From assembly GCA_900312665.1 (NCBI GenBank), contig ONZQ02000011.1, positions 954,459 to 1,018,458 on the forward strand: a stretch of DNA of 64,000 nt. The letters run 5' to 3'. Positions 1-11,049 of this stretch are shown here, in pieces. How positions within the stretch are numbered: position 1 is the first letter of the stretch; each line of letters opens with the position of its first letter. The DNA comes from Cephalotrichum gorgonifer (Eukaryota > Ascomycota > Sordariomycetes > Microascales > Microascaceae). The notes beneath the pieces are model-generated. The model searched no databases and was not told the origin of the DNA. It worked only from the letters and a program-made list of their open reading frames with translations. Position numbers and translations under genes: made by a program.

Positions 1-494
1 ACGTCGTAGAAGAAGAGCTTGGACCCGGCCGACCGCTTCCGGAAGATCCTCGCGCCCACCTGGATGACCCTGTCCCTGGCCGTCTCCCCGCTCTTCAGGT
101 GGCCGAACTCCTTGGCGAACGCCGCCGTGTCGTACGTCACGTGGAACTTGTGAGGGTACGGCTCGGGCTGCTTGGTCTCCCTGAGCTTGCTGATGGTCCG
201 GCTGCGGATCTCGAAGTACTGGTTCGGGGTCAGGTCCTTCTCTGCCTGCTCCGCGGACGCGTCGGCGGCGGGCTTCTTCTTAGAGGCCGCGGGGGCGGGC
301 GCCGCCGCCGCCTTCTTGGCCTTCTCGGCCTCGCGCTGGCGGGCCTTGATGCGCTTCTTCAGCTCCGTCTTGGAGACCCTCTCGCCCGTGACTTCGTCGA
401 GCTGGAGGTTGGCGAGCTGCTCGGCCGGGGCGGCCGCCTCGGTCGTCGAGGGAGCGGCGGCCGGGGCCACGTTCGGGGGCGTCGCGTCGGCCAT
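1..494 (-). CDS. KRS1: Cytosolic lysyl-tRNA synthetase, N-terminal part (3' end beyond left edge)
   Basis: Class II lysyl-tRNA synthetase charges tRNA-Lys with lysine in the cytosol. The visible 164 residues start at the ATG at 494. They comprise an Ala/Pro-rich leader, a Lys-rich helix with KKRIKARQREAEKAKK at about residues 46-61 (the eukaryote-specific tRNA-binding extension), then LTPNQYFEIRSRTISKL and PYPHKFHVTYD, the conserved run-up to the anticodon-binding OB fold, where VGARIFRKRSAGSKLFFYD begins the fold. The catalytic domain lies outside the window. No intron is visible in this part. The start is supported by the short Ala-rich N-terminus usual in fungal orthologues and by a purine at -3. 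The family assignment is firm; the gene is partial only because the window ends. Confidence 0.93.
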   Translation of the reverse strand, partial: MADATPPNVAPAAAPSTTEAAAPAEQLANLQLDEVTGERVSKTELKKRIKARQREAEKAKKAAAAPAPAASKKKPAADASAEQAEKDLTPNQYFEIRSRTISKLRETKQPEPYPHKFHVTYDTAAFAKEFGHLKSGETARDRVIQVGARIFRKRSAGSKLFFYD

Positions 495-1329
495 CGTTTT
501 CTCGGTCAGTTCACTTAGGTCTTTTGTGGTTTCGAGGTTGCGGGGCTGTTGTTGGAATGTGGTATCGGGAGGTTTGTGGGTGGGGAATATAGGGCCGCTG
601 GATTGAGATTGGGGCAGAATTGGCGTCGGGCCTTTCGTGTCGTGTGTCTTCGTCTGCTGGTAGCTCTTCAAAACGACGTTGCTTTTCGACTGGCTAACAA
701 GAATTCCGTGGAGTGGAAATTGACTTCAGTCATTGATGTGCGCGGGGTCGGAGGGGCATTTTTTCCCAAGTGACTCAGCGCGGGGTTGAGTCAGTTGTAC
801 TAGGTACCGACTACTTCACAATAACAAGGTGCACTGATAAGTATCTTATACATAGGTTCGTCACCAAAAGTAGTCTGAGGTATGACTGACGACTCTCCCG
901 TCGCCCTGAGCAGACAAAAACTGCGATGACTCCAAGTCGGTCCCATGGCGATGCGAATGTGCGTTTCCGGCTCTATTCAAGCACCACGGCGGCTGCGTGT
1001 TCCAAGGCCGCCTCTATGTACCCTCTAAAGTCACCGAGGGACATGACCCACCACTTAACCCCCGTCTCAGCTGCATACGAGTATCTGGCATACATCTCAA
1101 GTGACTGACTGTATCCGCCCTCCCCAAACGCCCAGGGTAATGATAGGTATTACCTCTATCGTGCCGCTCCGAAGGAAAAAAAAAGAACAGAAAACAAACA
1201 GGATTGCGGGGATGACCAAAGGCTAAGCATGATGTACCGTACTCGTAAAGAAAAGAAAACCCGACGTCGAGTTGTCTCAGAAGCGGCCGAGCGCAAAAAA
1301 AAAACAACGCTTCTCTTCATCCGCGAGGC
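495..1329. other. Intergenic: lysyl-tRNA synthetase promoter side and NMNAT 3' flank
   Basis: No reading frame here looks like a protein. The left part is the upstream region of the lysyl-tRNA synthetase gene and the right part the downstream flank of the NMN adenylyltransferase gene. A-runs lie near 1178-1190 and 1294-1305. No RNA gene or repeat family was recognised. Confidence 0.6.
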
Positions 1330-2701
1330 CTAGCTCTTACTGGGCTCCGGGGTTGCTTCTTTCGAAGGGGGCCTCTCCTGGTACAGCCCCGTCTTCTCGA
1401 TGTAGTCAATCACCGGGTCCGGAATAACTAAGGGAGTTGTTAGCCAGGGCCTCCTCCACACACACACACACACACCGTTGGGTGCAGGGGAGAAAAGATA
1501 GATGGGAAGGGGAAGAGGAGGGAGAGGCGGGGAAGGAATAACGTACGGTAGCGAACACTCATGTCCCGCTTGATATGCAGCCGGATCTGCGTGCTGCTCA
1601 TATTATTCTGGAAGACCTGCTGGATGACGTGGATGTTCTGCCTCCACCGCTGCAGGCTCGAGAGCGCGTGGTGGATGTCAGTGCCGGCCCTCTCGACGAT
1701 GAAGGCGCCGAAGCGGCCGAGGATGTGCTCGAGATCCTCGCTGCTCCAGACGTCGGGCTGGCTCATGGTCTGTATCAGGTCCGCGCCGGCGAGGAGGGCG
1801 ATCCGGGGCTTTAGCCGCGTCTTGCCGTCCGCCGACAGGATGCCTTCCCCAAGCACGCGGTCGAGTTCCTGCTCGAAGTGGTCGAGGACCTTGGCGGTGG
1901 GAATGTAGTCGGGCTGCGTGGGGACCGGTGTTAGAGAAGGGCGCCGCCATCAGGGCTTAGTGTGCGGGGAGGGCGAGGGGATCTAGACGCACGCTGACGG
2001 CCTCATATGGGTCGACCATTATGAACTGGGAGTGCTCGACTGCTAGTTCGCACATGCGCACCCTGAGCGCGGGTTAGCTGGGTGTCGCCCTTCCGAGTAG
2101 AAAAGTCTCGAGGGAGCGGAAACCCATACCTGTGGTAGCCTGGCGCAAGTCCGGCTTTCTAAACCCAAACTGTCAGCCCCCGTCCGCCCCCAATTAAGTG
2201 GTTAGGAATCAGACGGCGAGCCCCAAGCTCCCAGTCTGGCCCTTCGAGCTCAAAAACATACCTTGTACCCATCGGACACGGGTGATAGATATCTAAAAGG
2301 TCAAGTCCAATCAGTCAAGGCTGTCCTCTCCCCCCCGCTGCGGGATGCACGGCTGCTGTAAGCCAGAGACAAGGGACGACTGCTTACCCGCCAACAACCT
2401 CATACTCGCTATTCGAGTGCTTGCAATAGTCGGCCGCCATGGGGAACATGCGCAGGTGTAGGAAGGTGATCGGGGAAACTTGTCGCGGGCAAAAACACCC
2501 TAGTTAGCTCTGGCCCTTTCCCCCTCCATTCCCGCACCTCGAATACTAAAACTCACAAGAACCGCACGCGACCAGCACCAGGGGCGTCTTGTTGGGCTCC
2601 TTCAGTTGCCTCCTCAGCCGGTGGGAGGGGAACTGGTAGGTCTCGCGCGTCATGGTGGACGGGGATGGCGCCAATTCGTCCGCTGCTGTGTGTGTCGCCA
2701 T
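1330..2701 (-). CDS. Nicotinamide/nicotinate mononucleotide adenylyltransferase (NMNAT), seven exons
   Basis: Joins NMN or NaMN to ATP to give NAD or deamido-NAD, the common last step of NAD synthesis. Exons (minus strand, 5' to 3'): 2701-2557, 2478-2388, 2292-2262, 2158-2130, 2062-1993, 1913-1547, 1427-1330. They join in frame to 276 residues. The N-terminus holds VLVACGSFSPITFLHLRMF, the nucleotidyltransferase signature with GSFSP and the HLRMF variant of the (H/T)xGH motif. Then come GGYLSPVSDGYKK, RVRMCELAV, PRIALLAGADLIQTM and, near the end, SSTQIRLHIKRDMSVRYLIP (the ISSTxxR motif), closing with DPVIDYIEKTGLY. Length fits fungal Nma1/Nma2. The start at 2701 precedes an in-frame Met 16 codons later; either could serve. 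Exons 3 and 4 are only 31 and 29 nt. A CA microsatellite lies in the last intron. Confidence 0.93.
1457..1475. repeat. (CA)n microsatellite in the last NMNAT intron
   Basis: Nineteen bases of perfect CA dinucleotide repeat inside the intron at 1428-1546. On the coding strand it reads as a TG run. Likely length-variable between strains. Confidence 0.9.
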
Positions 2702-4785
2702 TGCGTGGTGATTGTGTTTCTATTTCCCGGGGGCACTTGTGCCTTGTGCCTGGGAGTGACGATTTTGGAGGGATGTGATGTTGGTGGGGGGAGTTGTAGT
2801 TGGTTGGTGGCGGGGGAGGGAGGGAGAATTAACAAAACTGCCGCCGGCCGGTGTGTTTGTCTATTGGTTTTGCACTGGGTTCGGTTCGGGTTTCGGGTTC
2901 GTATTTGCGGGAATTCAGCGGCTGGTATTTGAACTGGAAAAGTGAATGACGTAGAGAGGTAGCAGGCAGGCAAGAGGGGTGAGTTGCCTGTTCCAGTAAC
3001 GCTGGAGCCTGGGGAGGAAGACTGTGCTGTAGTAAATATAGCACGGAATTCAAGAGTTCAAGAGTGCAAGAGTGGACAAGGTTGCACAAGGCGGTGTGTG
3101 TGGCAGGGAGTAGTGGAGGGAAAGAAAAAAAGAGAGATAGGGACTCCCGTGGCGAAAGAAAGGGAGGGTGGTGTTGAGAATAACCACTGTAGTTGTCGTG
3201 CTTCGAGAGGGACAAGAAGGACCCTTGAAGGGGAGAGAGGTTTAAAGAGAGAGAGAGACAAGAGGGCAGAACGCCGGTAAATTGAGGATGGCTACTAATC
3301 ACCTACAGGTACAAGTAGTTACTCACACTTTTGGAGAGTAATAACGGGGAGTTCTTTAATGCGAGTAATATACTCTTACGGGAAAAGTGAGAAAAAATAC
3401 ATGTAGCTAAAGTTTTGGTGGATTTTAAAAGTCGCGCGAGAGAGGGGCCGCGAGGGAGGGGAGGGAATAATACGTATACTCGTACAAGTACAGAAGTGGT
3501 GGACGAGGCGCTAGAGTAGGTACTACATGTACATGTATACCTGAAGAGGCGGGGGCGGCCGTGGGATGAATGGCGCAACACGCGAGGGCCTGATCCAGTT
3601 GACTACGCCGAGTCCGGATTCTGAGCAATGAATAACCTCCAATAGTACTCCTACCTAATCCATGTACTAAATACAACAGCCTAAACCCCCACGATAGTCA
3701 TGTCTTCTATACCTTGTCACTTGGCCGTGGTATCCGATACTTGTATTACCTCATGTAAAGCTCTGTCCGGAGTTCTTGGCCCCGCCCCTTTGGTGACTAC
3801 GAAAGAATTGCCCTCTTCCGGTTAAGTCTTTGCCCTCTAATACCCAGTAGACGGGTTTTACATTGCAGCGTAATACGGGATTGTCTGCTCTGCGAGAAAC
3901 CAGCCGGCCGTCCCCAGCTACGGGTATTAGGTGCGAGTGGTGCAGGAGCCGACCCGGTAATCGGCGGCGCAAGCGACGTCGGCCCATGTAACTAGTATTA
4001 GCACACGCATGTGGATGCATTAGGTATTACAAGTACAAATGGTGCCCCATGGCCGGAAAAGAAGCTCAAAACCCCCATGTCTCTACTTGTACTAGGCCAT
4101 AATAGTAGACTTCCAAACTTGGCGACTAAGACATATCAAAGTGGCTGACCTCCGATGGGGGGAGGGAAAAGGAAGGGGGGTTCATGCACTGACCTGATTG
4201 CAGCTCGCCGTGACAATCCCGCCTCCGACGTTGGACACATGACCCCAAGGCCTGCATGAGAATGTGCGAGTGTGTGGACAGGGGCGTGGCCGCCTACAGC
4301 GGGCATCCGGCGCTCCGCCCTCGCACCGGAGCCGGCCGACCTCTCGCATCCGAACAAGGCGCACCCCCCAAATAATAAAATTTACTTACTCGTATGGAAG
4401 TCGAGTACGCTAAATGCTGCAACAACCCCTATACTTTTGCACTCGCAACTGGGCATCACATAGTCATCTCCCCCAAAGTGGAACCCTGGAACCGATTATA
4501 TTTCGTCCCAGCCCGTCTAGCTGTAAAATAGTCCTGAAGGTTATACAGATTAAGCTCCGCCATGCAGCCCGGTTCAGTCTTCTCCGTCATGGATCATGTC
4601 ACACCCTCTCGCGACTCTCCTCCTTCTACTTCTCCTCCTCCTCCCCACTGATTTTCAGTACGTCCATCCCAAATCTTGCTGATTAAAATAAAATAAATAT
4701 TATGAGTAGGTGTTTTTCCTTTAGTTCCTGCTAGAATACTTTGAAATGTGAAAATGCCCGATGCAGGATGAGAAGAAAAAAAAAC
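2702..4785. other. Intergenic, about 2.1 kb, no convincing gene
   Basis: Holds the NMNAT upstream region and the 3' flank of the zinc-finger gene. Purine-rich stretches occur at about 3118-3270 (GA-rich on the plus strand). Several copies of a TACAAGTAC-like motif occur, for example near 3308, 3482 and 4085. The reading frames present are low-complexity and resemble no protein family that I know. Confidence 0.55.
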
Positions 4786-6987
4786 TCATCCCATATACAT
4801 GGAGTCGTTGCCGTTCCCGTGAATTGTCATGGCAGTGTTGTTGCCGTGCATGACCGTCGCCGCATTCATGCTAGGAATCGACCTACTTATCTGGATCGAT
4901 CCCCTGGGTATGGGCATGCTGACGGTGTGCCGCATCATGTAGGGAGCGTCCGCTTGCCTCTGAGGATGGCCCCTAGTCCTCGGGACAAGAAGCCCGTCCT
5001 GCTGTTGCTGGTGAGGGTGCTGCGGGACCTGCTGCTGCGGCTGATGTTGAGCCGGCGTGGGAGTTACCATGGTCTGATGTATTATAGGGTATCCCACGTC
5101 GTCCTCCATCTCGGCATCTGCGTCCGCATCCTCGTCGCCATCTGCATCCGCATCACCGTCGGCGTCAGCGTCAGCATCTGCATCGCCTTCCACACCCATG
5201 CTGGCATTGACGTCAACGTCAATGCCGACGTCGTCAGCGTCCATGGCGTTGTCGACGTCCCCATCTGCATCCCCATCCGCGTCCGTGTCCTCGGAGTGGG
5301 AACTGCCCCCGCCATTCTGTACTGGCGCATGACTATCCATCGAGAGTCCGACTGTGCTCCCCGACGTCTGCCGCCTCGCGTGAACCTGCTTCGGCGAAGA
5401 CTGTCGCCGCGATCGGTGTGCCGATCCCGAACCAGCAGGCACCAACCTAGCCTGGGTGTTCGACTGGCCGTCTGTCTGCACCTGAGCCGCACTGCTAGAG
5501 CCCGGGGTTGGAGTCTCCGGCAGCTGCCTCTGGCCATCCAGGCTGTTGCTGGACACTCTCTGCGAAACAACAACCGTCTTCCACCGTTCGATTGATTGGG
5601 TGACGATGGAGTGTAGGTCGATATGTCGGCCCTCGATACCGAATCCGACACCTTTGTGTCCATTCAGACCCTGCTCCACGAAATGGGTCATCGTCTTCGA
5701 ATCTATAGCCATGGTCTGGGGGGGCATCGCTTTGAACTCGCGGGGGTATTGCAGCCTCGTCAGCTCTTCGACCTGCGATTCTAGGTGTGCGATCCTTTGC
5801 ATTTTCGTCTGGCGCTCCTCCTTCAACGCCTCTACCTCCTTATTTCTCCTGTCCACGCTTCTGGCCATCTCCAACACCCAGAGCTCGTCCTTCCTCTGCT
5901 GAGGCAGGGAGTCCCACACGCCGTAGGACGAATGGAGGTGGTCGTGGATATGTCCTTCAAGCTCAGTACAGCGCTCCTCGACCTTCTTCAGCTCCCGCTT
6001 AACGTCTCGCGGGGGGGTGGCCCTCGGAGGGTAATGAAGCTCTTCGTTAACCACAGTTGTTGCCGTCGCACAGCGAATCTTCCACACCCTGAACTCCTCC
6101 TGGAAAAATGCCCTCAAGGCGCCGAATTCTCGACTCCCTGGCGGCTGCACCGACCAGGAAGTAGGGGAGGGATACTGGGTGGACGAAAATAGGGTCGGAG
6201 GAGGGCGAAGACACTGCAAGACCAAAGCGGGAAAGTCGAAGGCGAGGGGGTCGAAGTCGAAAGGAGCCGACGATGCGTCAATATGGGTCCTGCGAAGTTA
6301 TTCATATCAGTCCGCGATTCACCTTGGCAGGCTAGAAAAAGAAAGCCCATATCGCAACAAGAAGGTGAGGGAGTGACATATCGATGGGGGATCTTACTTG
6401 GCTGCTCTGAAGGACCCTATCAGCTCTCGTAACGCCAGCTCGGCGGCTCTCGCAGTATCCGTCGCATCTACCAGCTTGCTCCTTGCGTCAAACTGAGCCT
6501 TGTGGGCGGCCTGTCGACTCACAGGACGCTGCAGGCCATTCCGTTTGCTGTCTCCGTTGGCATCACCAGTTCCAAGTGTCTCGTTGATAACACCCGTATG
6601 TTGCCACGAGGGGTGGTGCTTGGACTTGGGGTTCAGGTCGGTAGGGGAGAAGGGCGAAAGGGCTTTGGAAAGGTCCTGACTCGAGGCGGACTCTCTCAGG
6701 GACGAGGGCCTCCTTGGCGTCCCCGCTGGCGTCAGGGTCTCTCTCCTCCGAAGGGAATTCCGCGGCTGACGACGTGTGATGTTGCCCCGCATCCGTCTAA
6801 TCTCCTCGACATCATGTACATCGTCTGAGACCTTCGGCTTCTTGTCCTTTATGAACTGATCGAGATGGCGGCCGAGCGAAGACGAGGTAAAGGCCACACC
6901 ACAGAACTGGCACACCTTATCCTTCGGAGCCGGGTACTTGGGGCCTGGGGTGCCTGAGTCCGACCTTGTAGGTGTGGCCTCGTCCAT
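4786..6987 (-). CDS. Fungal C2HC zinc-finger protein with acidic repeat, function unknown
   Basis: Two exons, 6987-6398 and 6289-4786, give 697 residues. Residues about 26-45 form a single finger-like motif, CQFCGVAFTSSSLGRHLD, followed by HDVEEIRRMRGNITRRQPR. I recognise this combination from uncharacterised Pezizomycotina proteins, but no function is known to me. After a Ser/Pro-rich linker, a central part is predicted coiled coil (CTELEGHIHDHLHSS, EVEALKEERQTKMQRI). Then comes a strongly acidic Asp/Ala/Gly repeat (coded at about 5095-5290) and a Gln/His-rich tail. Nuclear localisation is plausible from the basic stretches but not proven. The intron (6290-6397) has a GTAAGA donor and a CAG acceptor, and the frame runs through cleanly. 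The acidic repeat looks prone to length change. Confidence 0.8.
5095..5290 (-). repeat. In-gene repeat coding an acidic Asp/Ala/Gly tract
   Basis: Imperfect hexamer-like units of the GATGCN/GACGCN kind on the minus strand encode alternating DADADG-type residues within the zinc-finger gene. They are degenerate rather than a clean microsatellite, so the repeat is probably old. Confidence 0.75.
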
Positions 6988-8166
6988 CTTGGATGCGGGA
7001 AGGTCGGGTAGGTCACGGCGGCGGTCTGGAGTCTTCGTTGGTCGCGGTTGGTTTTAAACCTGGCGGAAAAGGGGGGGGGGTTCGAAGTTCGAGATGGCGG
7101 CGAGCCAATTTTAGTGATTGACAACGAGACAGGGGCCCCAAGAGAGAGGCCGTTATCTTGGCAGTTGTCGCGGGTAGGCCAACCGGCCGTCAATGGTGAG
7201 AAGGGGGGTGCGATTATAGGGGTCCCTTAATATAAAGAAAGGGAGGTAAGGCGAGCGCGGGTATCAGGTGGGTGAAACTTGAAGAGTGTGGTGAGACACA
7301 CGATTAGGCGTGCTGGGGCAAAGCCGGTCGAGAGGTAATGCTATGAAGAGAAACAAACGAGTGACTGGATTAAGACAGTGACAGAATTAAGAGAGGGAAG
7401 GGGGGATGAAGATAGTGTGAGAGAAAAGGGGGAAGGAAGCAAGATAGGAACGTAAAGAAGGGTATTTCCTTCCCTCCAGCCGCCAGGCGTAGCTCGTTAG
7501 TTGTCGAGAGGAAGGAAGACACAGAAAGCAAGGGAAGGAGCGAGCCACCTCCTTGATCACCAGCGGAGAGAGATCGAGATCACCCGGGGGAGCCACAGAG
7601 ACGTCGTCGTTCAAGGATCGGGCAGGCGCGGGTGGGTCCAGGGCCTAGGAGCTGGAAGCTGCTGCCGAGCTACCACGAGTCACTTCCTTGACACGGACAT
7701 TTAGGAGGAACAAGAGAAGGGTAAAATAAAATGGCGTTTCACCCTTGGTGTGGTATGAAAGAGGGACGGGGTGTTTCCTCGGGTTCGCTTCTTCCTCCTG
7801 GAGTTCCGGGGACGGTCGGCTCGGAATGTGGCCACGGTCGAGAAAGGGGAAGTCGACACACGCAGGTTAAAATTATATCTCTGGTTTTTTTTCCTAATAA
7901 GTACAGGGGTCTTTGCAGGCTGTGGGGGGGAGAGAGGGGAGTGAAGGTCTGGGGGACCCGCAAATAACCCGCCTTAGCCCCTCTCGATTGGCGTTGGATG
8001 GCTAGGGAGCCTATTGGTTCCTGGATCCTCACGGGAACCACCACCACGCTCCAAGGTACGCGGTAGGAGGACGGCAGAGTTACATCGCAGCCCGGACCAC
8101 TGAATGCCCGTCTTCCGTATTACCATATTACGAGTACGTCGTATCGTATGTGGCTCGCGTTCCATG

Positions 8167-8204
8167 CCCCAAATCCCAAATCCCATATCCCATATCCCCA
8201 AATG
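8167..8204. repeat. Short tandem of CCCAAAT/CCCATAT units
   Basis: About five imperfect 7-8 nt units in a row are visible directly. No coding or regulatory role is evident. Confidence 0.7.
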
Positions 8205-8381
8205 GTCAGCGAATGCGGAGGGAGAACCTCCCAATTATGCTAGCCGTTGGGCGTTGGGCTGGGCAAGAAAGGAGCTCATCCTTATCCACGAGATGACGAG
8301 TATTATTATTTTTATTATTAATAATGCAGGCAGCTATACTCCGTATGGAACTGTTTGTACTTGGACGAGTCGGGTTGTACA

Positions 8382-8404
8382 TACGATGGGGTACGATGGG
8401 GTAC
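8382..8404. repeat. Tandem GTACGATGGG units
   Basis: Two adjacent near-identical decamers followed by the start of a third are visible directly. No function is assigned. Confidence 0.7.
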
Positions 8405-8713
8405 ATGCATCTCGAAGCCACTAAAAGGCCATCACAATATCCCGTTATCGATCCAATGGATCGCCGTGCTGGGAACGAATGGGAAACGGAACCTTCCCCC
8501 GCAACCCAAGTGTTGTTTCGTTCTGGCGACTTTTGGAACCGACAACTCCGAGTCCATCCTGCATCAATATTCCGGCCTCCGCGAAACACTCAACGAATAA
8601 TAAATGGCGTGCCATTTCCCGAGCCACACCCGCTATTACCTGCCCATCCTGGTGTCCGCACTAGCAAGCTCCGCGTAAGACGACTATCACTATAGTCTTG
8701 CTAGATCATCCTT

Positions 8714-8860
8714 GTGGACCACACTGCCAGAGTCCGATCTGGCGTTCAGGGCGTAGTCGGGGGAAGTTCTTACAGGGGCCTTCAAGCCGAGCTGGCTCTC
8801 GCCAAGGGCGCTCAATTGACGGTGTACGAGCGCGAGCATGATCGGCCCATGACTCTCTTT
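8714..8860 (+). pseudogene. Possible relic of a flavoprotein mononucleotide-binding segment
   Basis: The frame starting at 8714 contains VVGGSSYRGLQAELALAKGA followed by QLTVYERE. This resembles the first beta-alpha-beta unit of FAD-dependent monooxygenases (GxGxxG, then a V-x-ERE strand end), but the glycine motif carries an extra residue. The frame loses family features after about 50 residues and no further domains follow. It may be a gene fragment or chance similarity. Confidence 0.2.
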
Positions 8861-9413
8861 ACTACTCTCGACTATGTCCGCTTCCTTGAGTCCGGCCAGG
8901 CTCCTCTCTCAAGGTCCCCCTTCTCTCGCCACCAGAGAGGAGTCCCCTGTCCATCCATGACCTGTCAGGTCTCATCCGCATCAACCATGTATGGCAGCCT
9001 GACGGCTAGCTTAACCTGGCAGCTCCATGTTAACCCCTATTCCCCCCCCCTCTTTACTTGGACTTACATACTAGCATGACTTGAAGGCATAGGTTGATGG
9101 ATATCGCCGCAACCTGTTAAGCGCGCTCCATCCGCTCGCATCCATTCATTATTGTCCTCCCAACAGCCCTCTTCTTGCTTCTCTGCCAGCCCCCATCTCG
9201 ACTGTGGGCCACCACTCGAGCAGAGCCGAAGAATGGCCGCTGCGCAGAGAACGCCCTCCCCCCTTTATTACATCGTGCGTACCGCAGGCGCATCTTTGGG
9301 CGTACATTGCAGATATTAAACCTGCACGAATTAGGGCCTGAGCCACGCGGCAGCCGTTCCGGTTCATGTGTGTTGCTTTCTCCACCGAGGTTGAAGATTG
9401 TGGCGGGAAAAAA

Positions 9414-9427
9414 GGGGGGGGGGGGGG
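9414..9427. repeat. G14 homopolymer
   Basis: Fourteen G in a row. Such runs are often length-variable and can be assembly weak points. Confidence 0.9.
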
Positions 9428-10860
9428 TCGTGAGAAGTCTTGAGTGTCGCCAATACTCATCGCTCCAGTCAGCAGGAGAAGCCACGACTATGGGGTGTAG
9501 TATAATCGAGACATTGAGCTGAGCAGCCCGGTGGCTGCGGATTTTCACCATGTCGTGGAAAGTGGAGAGGCAGATCTTTCCCTCCCCCTCCCTTCCGAGG
9601 CTGGGATGACAGCTCGCACAGGTCTTCTGAACATCTGCTTTTAGCCTCGTGCGCAATTTCCTTCTATCCCGTTGACTTTCCGGGGTGGTAGCTCCGGTTT
9701 TTCGAAATCCCACCCAATTCACAGCTGGTGCAAGCCAGCGACTGTCAAGCCCACCCCCCTTCCTCGCCCCCCTTTTCTGTCGGCCTGGATGTTCTCGTCT
9801 CGTCCTTCTCATCCATTTCCGCCATGGACCTCGCGTCGGGGCCGCTATTGACTTAAGGACTAACCAAAGAAGCCGGAGCCGGAGCCGGGTCCGGGCCGTT
9901 GCGTCTTGCATGATGCACGTTGCGGGCTCCTGCCTGAGGGACTCATGGCAAACCTTTACGAGTACACTCCGGGCAGCGATACATGGGAGAGATCGGCGGA
10001 CTGAAGATCACTGCCCAAGCCCCTCTTCGGTGGCGGCCCATCCCCCTCCAAAGCCGGCTTGTGAGACTACGCCTTCCGGCTCGTATCCGACCTCGGCGGC
10101 ACACGGCGCAGATGAGCGCATGTTAGGCACGTTATTCACGTCCCTGGCATTAAGGCTTAGGGCCGATTTACCGTCTACCCTGCAGTTCACATTTTATCGA
10201 CCTGTGAGGGCTGATTTAAGTGGTCGTAATTCGACGTGTTGATGTATAAAACGCCAAAAAAGCAACGCTGCTGGTGAGATCTATCTATGCAAAATCCAAA
10301 GCCCGTCGAGAAAGCGGTTGACCCAACTCACTCCCATCCCTCCAGTCCTTTCGCCCCTGCTGCTCGCTACTCGAGAGCGCGCCCTTACATACAAGTATAT
10401 ATCCATGTACAACGAAGATCTGGTATCCCCCCCTTCCCTCCAAAAATATAAATAACAGATGCTTTCCCGTGACCATATTTCCAACTAGAACAATGCCGGC
10501 AAAAATAAAGAAGAAATAAAAAGGGCAGGCAAAAAAAGCAGAGAGAGAGAGAAAACATAACCCGCTAAGCCCAGAAAAAAAAAACCCTTAAAAAAGCACA
10601 GCTGTCCCTCAAGATCTTCATAAACCGTTCCTCGGTTCGCCCATTATGCGTTTCTCGTACCTATTGTCCTTCGTCGTATGTACTTCCCGACTTCCTTTCA
10701 CCGTCCGTGGAAGAAAATCCCACAAAGCGAACCAAGTTTCGTATATCCCTGCCTCGGGGTAACGGCTAGTTCATCACACTTTACGCCGTCCGAGCCGACG
10801 CCCGCCCCCCGCCCTCCCCCGTCTCACCCAAGCCGGGCGGAGGGGAGAGAGAGGGCGGGT

Positions 10861-11049
10861 CTAGTGATCGACTAAGGAATCCGACCCCGACCCGCTCCCA
10901 CTACTCGAGCTGCTGCTCTCCGCGGTGGAGGTGACGCTCGCGTGGTGGCGGGCCGTGTGGACGAGGCGGTATATGCCGAAGGATATTCCGGCCAGGAGGA
11001 TGAAGAGGATGATGACGATGATGGCGATTACGTCGTTTTGCTTCACCAT
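10861..11049 (-). CDS. Small single-pass membrane protein, 62 residues
   Basis: The ATG at 11049 opens a 62-residue protein. It has a short polar N-terminus (MVKQND), one hydrophobic helix at about residues 7-29 (VIAIIVIILFILLAGISFGI), a basic His/Arg stretch after it, and a Ser/Gly-rich tail ending SLVDH. The frame is open further upstream but contains no earlier ATG, and AAG precedes the ATG, so this start is the only sensible one. Positive charges after the helix suggest a lumenal N-terminus and a cytosolic tail. Fungal genomes carry many such small membrane proteins of unknown role. I do not recognise an orthologue with a known function. Confidence 0.65.
   Translation of the reverse strand: MVKQNDVIAIIVIILFILLAGISFGIYRLVHTARHHASVTSTAESSSSSSGSGSGSDSLVDH

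Larger units (their letters stand above)
6988..10860. other. Intergenic, about 3.9 kb, no confident gene
   Basis: Contains the zinc-finger gene promoter at the left. Inside it are a short CCCAAAT/CCCATAT tandem (8167-8204), a repeated GTACGATGGG unit (8382-8404) and a 14-G run (9414-9427). A faint similarity to a flavin-binding fold near 8714-8860 is entered separately. The other frames are short and lack recognisable motifs. Confidence 0.5.

Noticed and set aside
4741..5595. Long plus-strand open frame opposite the zinc-finger gene
   Set aside because: It is the antisense shadow of the acidic repeat and coiled-coil exon; its residues are repetitive Val/His/Arg with no domain.
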